Assembly: GCA_947044365.1 (NCBI GenBank)
Contig: OX345636.1
Coordinates: forward strand, 18,082,548-18,146,547
Reading direction: 5' to 3'
DNA length: 64,000 bases
Origin: Petrosia ficiformis
Lineage: Eukaryota; Porifera; Demospongiae; Haplosclerida; Petrosiidae
The notes beneath the pieces are model-generated. The model searched no databases. It saw only the letters and a program-made list of their open reading frames with translations, and had not been told where the DNA came from. Below are positions 34,581 to 46,400 of this stretch, piece after piece (positions within the stretch are counted from its first letter, which is position 1; each line of letters begins with the position of its first letter). The translations under genes and the position numbers were made by a program.

Positions 34581-35625
34581 GTAAGCAAATTTTGAGTGAT
34601 CATCATCAACATCACATCATCTCGGTAATATTAATAACTATGATATGTTCCATCTTGTCAATGGTCCAGGTTTCGATTCCCAGTGATAATGACTACCAGC
34701 ATATTTTTCACTTTCCTCTTTCAGCCTTATTAATTAGAATTTAGTATTTATTTTCTATGTGAGGTGAGATTAGCGAAGCATATTCAATCCTATTCTCAAT
34801 TTAGGTATAATTATATTATAGCTACAGGAACCTATAATGGCACTTATAATTCTTTGGCTATTAAGATCCATGCAGAGAACCAGTGAATCTTCAATCATGA
34901 CAATTAATTCATCAAAGTCACTGAAACAATTAAAAACTGATTGGTTGTTCTAACCAATTTGATTGGTTATAGCTATGAGTTTCATTAAATTTGCTTAATA
35001 ATGCTTTTTCATATGTTCTATATGAAGTAGCCAATACTATATTTCTAATTGAAAATACAACGTTTACTTTCCGTTGTAAACATGTTTATTATGTTCCTAA
35101 TGGAAGTACAGATGTACTATCCATTAGGAACATAATAATCATATTAATGACAGAAATTTTAAAACAATCATTATGTTCCTTCCTAATGAATAGTACATCT
35201 GTAATTATTAATAATTATGTATATAACTGAAGTAAAATTGTATTCTTTATTATGGCATGTACCTTATACTAGTCAATATAGATCAAGATAAATTATTATT
35301 ACTACTTGTAATCATTACCTTGCAAGAAAAGAAATCAGCATTGGTTTATACTGTCTCAGGAGGAATTGAAACTCATGTAACCAAATGAGGATTAAAATAA
35401 CTCATTAATTATATTTACAGTGAACCACTTCCACAACTTAAGTACCTATACCACTATAAAGCAAAAGACAAAGTAACTGTATTTATTTACATAGTTATAA
35501 CTATATGAAAGTGGTTTGTTTCAAGTAGGACACATTCAGTGGTTTAATAATTTAAAAACATCTTGCTTGCTGATCCAAATTGGTAAGCAGTCTCAATAGA
35601 TGGTGTAATAGGGTTTGCATACATT

Positions 35626-35720
35626 ATACATACATACATATGCAAATACATACATAACGTACATAATTTATTATACTATATAACATACATACATGCATAT
35701 GTAAATACATACATACATAA

Positions 35721-35751
<31 letters not shown>

Positions 35752-35944
35752 CATACATACATACATACATACATTCATACATTCATACATTCATACATAC
35801 ATACATACATACATACATACATACATACATACATACATACATACATACATTCATACATTCATACATACGTACATACATACATACATTCATACATTCATAC
35901 ATACATACATACATACATACATACATACATACATACATACATAC
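35626..35944. repeat. (CATA)n microsatellite, retrotransposon 3' side
   Basis: A long CATA/CATT tract. In the orientation of the retrotransposon it forms a (TATG)n tail directly after the element's last bases. It far exceeds the same microsatellite in the other units. Confidence 0.85.
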
Positions 35945-38900
35945 ATCTTGAATCTTAAAAGGGGGGCCACCCCTAGGGGTGATGCTCCTCTGCTGAGGGC
36001 AGATTGAACAAACGGCCTTCACATAGAACTCAAAACTGGAAGCCTTGACATCACTTGACCTTTCGGGCATGTAGTAACACATCTGTGTCTGGCAATGTCC
36101 TGCCTATGCCTGAAGGTACGCTGGTAGGTGTCACACTTTAAAGGCAGGGCAGTGGCTTCTCCAAGCTCACTTGATCACTGGAGATCTTGCTTTTGCAATT
36201 CCTTCTCTTGCTTTCCTCATTTCGTGAGTTGTTTTCCTCAAAGTACATCAAACCCTCTGATACCAACGATCGCCACAACTGCCTTGTCTAAGCTATCTAC
36301 ATATCAAGTACTCTCATCAACTCCAAACTGCTTCATATCCTCTCTAACACAATCCTTCCATCTCTTTTTAGGCTTCTTTTGTGGTCTTTTACCCACAGCG
36401 AGTTCCCCAAAGAGAATTTGCTTTGGTATCCTAACATCTGCCATTCGTGAGAGGTGACCCAGCCATTTTAGACGATTTGCAGATAACAATCCCCTAATAC
36501 TATTACTCTTAGTGGTTTTAAGGAACTCCGTGTTGGGTATACCTTCCTGCCATTGAATTCCTGCTATTTGCTTGAGGCACCTGAGGTGAAAAGCACCAAG
36601 TTTACTTATGCCTCCGATATGTGACCCAAGATTGGCTACCATACAGCAAGGTAGGTAGTACTATTGCTCTATGCCAGTTTGGTGTTTAATCCAATATCCC
36701 TGTCCTTCCAAACTCGGTCATTCAGATCACCAAATGACTTTGCAGCCTTCTGCAAATGTACATTGATTTCCCTGTCGAGTGAAGCATACCTAGACATAGT
36801 AAACGGTGCTGTGTTGGAATCACACTGCCTAAATATGTAACACTATCTAAAACTCTTAGGTCGCTATCACCAAGCTGGATGCTAGGATTTGCTGAGCCAT
36901 ATATGGACTGGTATAAAACTTCTGTCTTTTGTACGCTGATTTTCAAACCATAAGTCTCAGCAGCTTTATTAAAACAATCTAGCATATGCTGTATGTCTGA
37001 TGGTGAATGGGCAACCAAGGCACAATCATCAGCATATATTAAAGATTGAATCAAACTAGAAGAAGCATTTCCTCCCCTCAGATGTCTCACATCAAACAGC
37101 TTTTCATCTAATTTGTACCTAATGGCAATCCCATTACTTAAGCCTTGTAAGGCTTCCAATAAGACGGCAGTGAAATAAACATTAAAAAGACTTGGGGCTA
37201 GGATGCAACCCTGCCTCAAACCATTTTTTTATGTCAAATTCCTCTGACAACTCGCCAAACATGGTTACTCTAGCTTTTATGCCTCACGTAAAGATTGGAT
37301 CAGGGCTACTGTTTTGTCGGGGAAACCAAACTTCTTCAGTACTAACCATAATGCCTCCCTATCTACAGAATCACATGCTTTCTTGAGATCAATGAAAATA
37401 CACACTAGATCCATCCGTTGCTCCACACATTTCTCTTGAATCTGACGTAAGGAAAATATCATGTCAATTGTAGATCTTTCTTTGTGGAAACCGCACTGGG
37501 ACTCAGGAAGCATACTGTCCAAGTGCTGGACTATGTGCGATTCATTACAATCCTTCCAAAAATCTTCCCTACCACGGACAGTAGTGAGATGCCTCGATAA
37601 CTATTGCAGTCGTTACGAGGACCTTTATTTTTATACATTGAAACAATAGCTGCATCCTTCCAATCTTGTGGCGGCACACATCCACAGTCCCATACTTTCA
37701 GTATTATCTTATGTAGTCAGATCAGAAGTTGTGAGCCTCCATATTTAAAAACTTCCCCTGGGATGTTATCTAAACCAGGAGACTTACCATCTTTCAACTG
37801 ATTGACTGCAGTTTCGACTTCCTCGAAAACTATATCTGCCTCTACAATAGGCAGATCCTCCTGTTGTGGGGTGAGATTTTGTATCGAAACCTTATCTGCA
37901 AATGGTTCTCTATTTAATAGAAGGCTGTAGTACTCACTCCATCTCTTCAGTATATCTTCACTCTGTGATAACAGCTGTTTACCATCGGAATCCAAAATAT
38001 GAATTCTACCTGAAGTGATGGGACCATAAACTAATCTAATAGCATTGTAGAGGTTTCTAGAATCTCCACTATTCCCATAGCCCTGAATCTCCATTGCTCT
38101 ATCCTTCCACCATTTGTTTTTCAACTGTCGTGTAACTGTCTGCACTCTGTTTCTCAAATTTTGATAACGCTGTTTAGCTTCAGGTGACTTGTTTTGAAGC
38201 ATTGTTGTAAAAGCTATTCGTTTCTGATTTAACAACTCATTAATTTCTTCGTTACACTCGTCAAACCAATCCCTGTGTTTCCTTTTCTTAGTTCCCAAAA
38301 CTTCTTTTGAGGTGTTTAACACTACTTCCTTGAAAACTCTCCATTCCTCCTCTATTGATGTGCTATCTTCATGACCAAGATTTGCTTTTATAGCGGCATC
38401 CAATTTTTTGTTTAGTGCCCTGATATTTTCAGAGTCCCTGAGAAGCTCTACATTTATATTTTGTCTAGCAACTTTTTTGTGATGGTTCCTTTTATGGTTT
38501 CGTAACGATAACATTAACTTAGCCCTAACAAGACGATGGTCTGTCCAACACTCAGCCCCCCTCATCACTCGAGTTAACTCCACATCTTTCCTGTCTCTTT
38601 GCCTCACTATAATGTAGTCTATTAAGTGCCACTTCTTGGATCTCGGATGCATCCACGTTGTCTTGAATCTATTTTACTGCTGAAATGTCGTATTTGTTAT
38701 TACGAGATTATTTTGGGTGCAAAAATCAAGAAGTAGGTACCCATTCTCATTCTCCTCACCATAGCCATGTCTACCGATAACTCCCTCCCACATTCAATAA
38801 TCCTTACCTACTCTCGCATTAAAATCACCCATAATAACTATCTTATCTTCAAAGGGAATTGACTGCATTACAGCTTCAAGATCTGAGTAGAATTTTGGCT

Positions 38901-39667
38901 TCACTTCTTCTAAATTACTAAAAGTAGGTGCATAAGCACTCACAAGTGTGGCATGCTGACCTTTGCCTACTGGTATCCGTAGTGTCATCAACCTGTCATT
39001 AATCCCCACGGGCTCAAGATGCACAGACTTGAGTAAGTTTGAGCTAATTCCAAAGCCAACACCAGAAACTCTATCTTCATCCAGTGATTTCCCCTTCCAA
39101 TAAAAGGTATAGCCTCCACCTTCCTCATGTAAGCATCCTTCTTCTGCCCATCTCACCTCACTGAGGGCTGCAATGTCAATGTGGTATCTTCTTAACTCCT
39201 TAGCAACCAAAGCTGATCTTCTTTGAGGTCTTTTTGATTTCGAGCTATTTTGGTCTAACAACGTACGTGCATTCCATGTAGCAACAACCAGATTCTTTTT
39301 CTTTTTCCTCCTCCTCGTACCAAGAGGCCGAGAATGACTCACATCAGCTGCACAGGGTCAATCAGGCTTTACCTGTGCAACGTCATGTAATGGGCCATTC
39401 CTGAACCTCAACACCCTTTTTAATTTCATAGTTGACTTTTTCGCAACAATAAACTTAAGGTACAGTAGGCTTGCGAGACCCACTGGACCCTTGACACACA
39501 GTACAGTGGATGGGGCAGGGCATTTTACTGTCCCTGTAATTCTGAGTGCCGAGAGTTTCTCCCGACCTCTAGTCTGGCTTCTCTCATGTGACCTTACCAA
39601 TGTGGGTGCCCCTATTTGGCATTGCTCACATAGTCATAAAAGCACGCAACATCCCCACCACGAGAAG
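35945..39667 (-). mobile_element. Defective non-LTR (LINE) retrotransposon
   Basis: Minus-strand LINE with an EEP endonuclease followed by a reverse transcriptase. The endonuclease (39342-38794 and on) has LVVATWNARTLL, AALSEVRW, DRLMTLRIPVG, VIMGDFNARVG and, after two in-frame stops, a WTDHRLV motif. The linker and RT (38652-36722) have QLKDGKSPGLDNIPGEVFKY, SQCGFHKERST, FIDLKKACDSVDREALW, LRQGCILAPSLF and SLIYADDCALVAHS (the YADD active site). The C-terminal part (36642-36304) has NRLKWLGHLSRM and a basic KRPQKKPKKRWKD. Stops at about 38791 and 38676, a frameshift near 37.65 kb and other breaks make it inactive. It resembles a LINE group common in invertebrate assemblies; I do not assign a clade. 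Both flanks are CATA microsatellite. Confidence 0.9.
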
Positions 39668-39711
39668 GTAGTGGACACATACATACATACATACATACAT
39701 ACATACATACC
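39668..39711. repeat. (CATA)n microsatellite, retrotransposon 5' side
   Basis: Short CATA run joining the LINE 5' end to the rest of repeat unit 3. Confidence 0.8.
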
Positions 39712-41302
39712 TACAAATGAGAGCAGACAAACAAAAGAGAAATCTTCTAATAAAGACTATCAAACAGAAGAGAGATTAGAACTATTACTACAAGAAATGA
39801 AAGGATATAATTATAATTAAAGCACTAAACAAACAACAGTGATATCTGATGGCTTATTGTTTAATTTATATAATAACTATTCGATAATAGTCATCTTCAA
39901 TTCTGTTGTTATATTTACATATTGATTATAAATTCAAGCACAACAATAAAGTTCTAATTAAGGTCCATGAGTATAAATTTAACAAATTCGTGTCATATAG
40001 TAAAGGATAGCATTCACCTGGAACTCCAGTACTAATATTAATAACTATAACATGTTCCATCTTGTCAATGGTCCAGGGTTCCATTCCCAGTGATAATGAC
40101 TACCAGCATATTTTTCACTTTCCTCTTTCAGCCTTATTAATTAGAATTTAGTATTTATTTTCTATGTGAGGTGAGATTAGCGAAGCATATTCAATCCTAT
40201 TCTCAATTTAGGTATAATTATATTATAGCTACAGGAACCTATAATGGCACTTATAATTCTTTGGCTACTAAGATCCATGCAGAGAACCAGTGAATCTTCA
40301 ATCATGACAATTAATTCATCAAAGTCACTGAAACAATTAAAAACTGATTGGTTGTTCTAACCAATTTGATTGGTTATATGAGTTTAATTAAATTTGCTTA
40401 ATAATGCTTTTTCATATGTTTTGTATGAAGTAGCCAATACTATATTTCTAATTGAAAATACAACGTTTACTTTCCGTTGTAAACATGTTTATTATGTTCC
40501 TAATGGAAGTACAGATGTACTATCCATTAGGAACCTAATAATCATATTAATGACAGAAATTTTAAAACAATCATTATGTTCCTTCCTAATGGATAGTACA
40601 TCTATAATTATTAATAATTATGTATATAACTGAAGTAAAATTGTATTCTTTATTATGGCATGTACCTTATACTAGTCAATATAGATCAAAATGAAAATAA
40701 ATAAATTATTCTACTACTTGTAATTATTACCTTGCAAGAAAAGAAATCCGCATTGATTTATACTGTCTCAGGAGGAATTGAAACTCATTTAACCAAATGA
40801 GAGTTAAAATAACCCATTAATTATATTTACAGTGAACCACTTTCACAACTTAAGTACCTATACCACTATAAAGCAAAAGACAAAGTAACTGTACTTATTT
40901 ACATAGTTATAACTATATGAAAGTGGTATGTTTCAAGTAGGACACATTCAGTGGATTAATAATTTAAAAGCATCTTGCTTGCTGATCCAAATTGGTAAGC
41001 AGTCTCAATAGATGGTGTAATAGGGTTTGGTATAGTCAGCAATTATCATTTCTTGGAACCTTGATAATTCACTTGAAGGTTTCAGTACAACAAACTGATT
41101 CAATTAAACATTCTGATGACTATTGAGAAATCATAAAGTTATACATACATACATACATATACATAAATACATACATACAACATACATAGCTACATACATA
41201 CATACATACATAGTACATACATAAGTAGTGCTCCAATATGGCTGCACAGGCCAAGTGTGCTACAATAAAGCCTGCCAACTGCAATTGCTCGATCTAGTAG
41301 AC

Positions 41303-41312
41303 TATATAAATA
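41303..41312 (+). promoter_or_regulatory. TATA box of the small three-repeat gene, copy 2
   Basis: TATATAAATA, 31-43 bases upstream of the tandem ATG codons at 41343 and 41346. Confidence 0.55.
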
Positions 41313-41345
41313 GGACATAATCTTCATTATTTGAAACATTCCATG

Positions 41346-41766
41346 ATGGCAAATTATAATGGATGTACATTTTATATGACGCCACAGAAGTGGCCCCAGT
41401 GGTATGTCTTCGAGGACAATGATTGTACAGGCAACATCCGAGGCCGCCATGGTAGACCTGGTCCACAAGGTCAGTTCACATTTAACCGAGTCTGTGGTAA
41501 AGACTACTATCTCATCTGTGCCAGAGCATGGCCAAATTGGTTCATATACATGGAAAACGATGCTAAAGCCAATGTCAAATCCTGGTGTGGAGCCTGGTCC
41601 ACAGGGACACTGGATTATCACCGCCAGATGTGATGGATATGTTCAACTTTCCCCTGTAGAGTGGCCAAATTGGTACATATATATGGAAAACAATTGTGAG
41701 GCCAATGTCAGAGGCGGGTGTGGAGACCCTGGTCCACAGGGCCACTTTTGTCTGCAAAAAGTGTAA
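41346..41766 (+). pseudogene. Small three-repeat protein gene, copy 2, frameshifted
   Basis: Sister of the gene at 31218-31640 with the same three repeats. Here GTGGAGACCCTGG is GTGGAGCCTGG at about 41590, a 2-base loss that shifts the frame within the second GDPGPQG motif. The first frame then ends at 41633 (after DYHRQM), while the correct frame continues [13 protein letters not shown] to the stop at 41766. Apart from that the copies differ mostly by substitutions that keep the motif. It is either a young pseudogene or a sequencing error; a product with only one and a half repeats is also possible. An extra in-frame ATG at 41343 could be the start. Confidence 0.65.
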
Positions 41767-42110
41767 AAATAACCTATCCACTGCACTTATGTAGTATGTA
41801 CGATACAACTACCAACCGCAGTTTGAGTTTGTATATACTTTAATTACTATACCCTCATTGATTTTGTTTTAGGATACTGTATAACTGAACAATTGGTTTA
41901 TACTATTTTTTTGCTTTATTTTTTGTAAAGGTACATGTATATAAAAAACATGCATGCATATGATTTTCTTGTGAAAAAAAATATAATAGAAAACTTAAGA
42001 TCTTGCACACATGATCCTAACAATAACGTGATTATAATGTACCTTATATTGGTGTCCAGATCTAGAGATGCATATGACATCATGCAATTACTTCTATGCT
42101 GCAACATGTA

Positions 42111-43134
42111 GCCCCTACACGCAGAAGGAAATAATTATATCAGTATGATTACTAGGAATACGTATGGGCAAGAAATGCCTCTCACTACTTTGACCCTGTC
42201 CCAAAATTAATTACCAAAGAAAACGTGTGGGTGGACTATTTCTTATCATTTTATAAGACTCGAGATTCAAACTTCTTTTTTTGGAAAGAAGTGTTGCTGA
42301 ACAAGCGACAGATATAACATTTTAGTCTCGCGGGCCGACGACCCCGTTACAAGCATAGGTGGAGGAAGTTCATTGGGAAAGGAGGGGGCCACGACTAATT
42401 GTTGATGCAAACCTGAACTAATTATTAACGCAACACATAAACTTACCTAGAAGTGCCAGGCTGATAAGTTCTGAAACGATCAAGCGAGCTCTGAAGTGAA
42501 ATTTTCCACGGCAAGCGTCAAGTAAGTTTTAAGGGGAGGTACAGTGCCCGTTTCCGCCGCCTATGACAAGACTGAACGGACCGTCCACAAAACTGTGGTG
42601 CGCTCCTGCATTAATCTGTGCAGGGCCAGGGCCAGGGCCAATCGAAATCAATACAGTCACGCCTCGTCACGACGATATGCTATTTGGTACATTATTTCTA
42701 AAGCAACACTGAAGATTGGCAACAATAGTATAAAGTAAAAGCAGCTACATAATTATAGTTAACACTGATAAAGCAAGATCAAAACGTACTCGTTCACAGT
42801 TTCCGTTTCAAACTTGTTGACAGTGACTCTGAGGATAGTCACCATGCCGCCAAACTCTCTGTCATAGAGCCAGTAGCAAAGGAGCATATATCAACAGCTA
42901 TCATCAGACATCACTGCTCTATTCATTACTTGATAACCACTTCCATATAACCCTACATAAGTACAGCTCTGTATTTTGCTTTATAGCGGTGTAAGTACTT
43001 AATTTTAGGTACTATGTTAACCTCCCAATCTTGTTTGCATGCTTTTTGGGTTTTGACGTCCATACATCTTCCTTCATTTTTATTGAAAATGTTTTTATCA
43101 GTTGACATGCAGTTGTGCATGCACGTCCATATAG
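42111..43134. other. Unit 4 downstream region and partial MITE-C
   Basis: 42310-42920 is the longer version of 31950-32140; it has GC-richer text (42540-42680) that may come from a promoter or first exon, but I cannot support a gene. 42930-43110 is a partial MITE-C (CCACTTCCATATAACCCTACATAAG...TTTTGACGTCC). Confidence 0.45.
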
Positions 43135-43434
43135 TGTCTCAAACTTCTAGCTAAAATGTTATGCTTACTAATGGTTTTAGTATGCAGTAACTGACAGTGT
43201 ACTAACTTAACTTAAAAGTTTCAATTGTTAGGTTAAGTATTTTCAGTTATAGTTTAGTTGACTAATAATCACAATGACTTGGGCTTTTAGTTATAGTTAA
43301 CTAAACAACTGTAATTCAAGGGACCTGAATATAATTAATCACATTGTTAAAATAATTATTTTCTAAATTATAGACAGATATAATACACACAAAAAACCTG
43401 TCTATTGTCTATACCAAAAAAAAAACATTAATCA

Positions 43435-46400
43435 TTATGAGTCTAACTCTTTGTTAACATGATCTACTAAATGTTCAGCATACGTTTTTATACTATTTCT
43501 TTCACTATCAGATTTGATAACTTCAACCCAATAATTCAAACAACTACTCAGTGTATTTACCAATGTCCTCTCTACAATAGCTTCGTGTAAAAAATACTTA
43601 ACTAAAGGAGTCTTCATGTGCTCAAATCCAAATTCCCCTAGACATTTTAAGATACGAGTGATTCGGAGATAGTTGTGACTGGAGTAATTTAGGTTTTGAA
43701 ATCTTGATTTCCAATTGGTGGATCTTTCGACAACTCCTGAGTGATAGAATTATTATAAATACTAAAATTAATATTGAATAACCAGTGTCTTTGATGAGCT
43801 TATATGGTGCACCATTGCCTCAAAGAGCTTCTTATTTGGCACTGCACAGTTCTCTCTTTGGGCCAGATAATGCAGTTAATTATGATTATATTATCACTAA
43901 CAGCATTAACTCTTTGTTAATTGGCTCAAGATGTATTCCTTCCAATGGCACACACACGCACACACTAACCATTTTTGAGCCAATTTGGCCCATGCTTCAA
44001 AAAGTATCAAAATTGAACTCTGTGAAGTTATTCACATAGTAATAATTACATAATTACAGTTATTACTAGTAAAATCTCCTCTATGTTAAATTGGGATATT
44101 TTTTGTAAGTATTGGAATTTTATGAAATGTATTTACAATTTACAATGTACAATCTATTATTCCTGTTCTTGTACTCAATAGCATCGTTTGGATAATTAGA
44201 TAGCGATTATCTACATGTAATTAATTTATAGGGGATGAAGCCAACCATATTAAAACGTGGTATTACAAATTCATGATGTTTGTGACTGGATGAGAAAATC
44301 AGCCTTTTAGGAAATGCCTCCATACCCTGATATACAACTACTGTATATGTAAAATAGTAACTACACATACAGTACTTGTAAATGTACATATAGAGAGCCT
44401 TTATACACATGTTGTTTTAGTTTACTATAACACCCCCTTTAGTAAGGCAGTGTGACTTTTAGTAAACTAAACTATAACTACTATTAACTAGATTACAGGT
44501 CTACTGTAATAACTATAACTAACTAAAATGAAAATTGGCCAATCATAGACACTTTTAGTTTGTTAACTAAAACTAGGTCTTTTTAATAAGCCTAATATTA
44601 TTAACCCTTACAGAACTGAGCTTGTTTTTCAAATTACTTCCAAATTTCCAACACTGGCGACTCTATTGCATATATTTTGGCCACCGTTCACTTTCTCTAT
44701 CCCAAACTTGGCTCCTTTTCCGACATGGAGCACTACTTCTACCAATTTGTTTACCGGGACTCAAATGTCCCTAAGCACTTTGTAGGATTATATCAAATGC
44801 AGTGCTCTCCCTCTTTTGACTGGAACTGGGGCAAGCAAAATGACCCCACTGCATGTTGGTATCAGCTACACCTACGATTTCAGGTTTTACAGCAAGGGAA
44901 ATGCCTGAGGTACCCACCAAAGCGCGTGGGTGGGGTCACTGAAACCACAATTTGCGTTGGCAGCGAGGGGGCTGTGCCCCCTTCAAATCCACATCAACGG
45001 GGGGACACCCCCCTTTAAAATTCTCCCTGTACTCGTTATTTAGGCCAAAGAGCGGCCGAAAAAGCAGTAACTTTAACAGGTCTACATTGTGTGATACATG
45101 CATGGACGTACATGTACAAACCTGTTGCTCGATCCTTTAATTTCAGACCATAAAAGTCTAACATCATTTCATAAGATTTCAAAACTCTACCATGAGCTTC
45201 TTTGTCCGCAATGATTTTCTGCAAAAATAACAAATATAGGAACTATAGAATTACAAACAAAGCAACGAGCCTGTTTGACACGATTAAGAAACGATATAGT
45301 CTACAGCTCAATGAAAGTTGTTTCATTGAAATGATTTGCCATTAAAAGTTCCCAATTTAAGGTACACATACATGTATACATATACATATTGTGTACATGT
45401 ATAAGGAGAACAGAATGAAAATACATACAATGTAATCCGGACCAAAATCTCTGGTATAGACTCAATATTTTCAGCCAGTGCTTCGTGTGAGCATACAAAA
45501 TTATTAATTATGACAATACTATATGATACAAAATCTCCACTGTATAGCCTACATGTATATGCTAACTAGTGTATTACCATATATACTCTAATTATTTTGT
45601 GTTAGATGAACTGCTCAATATTTCTACAACTAAATACACATGTACATGTACATGTATCGTTACCTCTACTTCATGTGGTTGGAGTTCCTTAGCATACCAA
45701 TTCAATCCCGTTTCTCTGATAGGAAACAACCTTTAATTATAGAATGAATAAACACAGTTAGTCAAGTGTGTTTAAATATTATTACCATTGTATATAGGAA
45801 TGATGAAACTCCAGTAACTCATAGTTACCCCACCAGTTCTTATGAATCTCATCTATACGAGCACCTGTAATGAATTAATAGCTTATGTACTAGACAATTT
45901 TGACAGTCAGCAGGGTTTCATTGCTCCCCCCCCCCCCCCCCCCCCCCCTCCTCCTTAGAATTTGTTTACACCTTGATAAGCCTGTATGTGCCCCTCCCCC
46001 TTGCAAAAGTTTCTAAATGAAAGTTTGGTCAGTCAATAGATGGCCATTGGCCATTTACATTGTATCATCATTAGTATTGCTGGTTACATGTCCATTATAA
46101 CACTCTCCACTAACACTACAAATATAACAGCAACTTCCAATATGAAATTTAGAATAGTCAGACATTTGACCAGACAAGCAAATTTGTTTCCAATCTGTTA
46201 ATTTGGGGTACCGGTATTGATCAAAATTCGTATGTAGAAAACCCATTTTTCCAAATTTGGTCACACGTACATGTTTATGTGTACATGTAAAACTGTACAT
46301 TATACATGTACATGTACATGTAAGTAATCAATTACATAATGTACCTTGAGGATATGAGGGTCGTTCATTTGTATAGAATTCATAATTGTGATTAATGCGA

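Larger units (their letters stand above)
34625..40020 (+). repeat. Repeat unit copy 3 (no gene), split by a retrotransposon
   Basis: The left part, 34625-35640, runs up to the CATA microsatellite. The right part, 39668-40020, resumes at ACAAATGAGAGCAGACAAAC. Removing the insert gives a unit like copy 1. Units 1+2 and 3+4 therefore look like a duplicated pair. Confidence 0.85.
40021..42110 (+). repeat. Repeat unit copy 4 (gene-bearing)
   Basis: Collinear with unit 2 including the gene and its downstream 350 bp. Similarity continues with gaps to about 42920. Confidence 0.85.

Noticed and set aside
35783..36082. Cys/Met/Tyr-Val repeat frame
   Set aside because: Mostly (TATG)n microsatellite plus the LINE tail.
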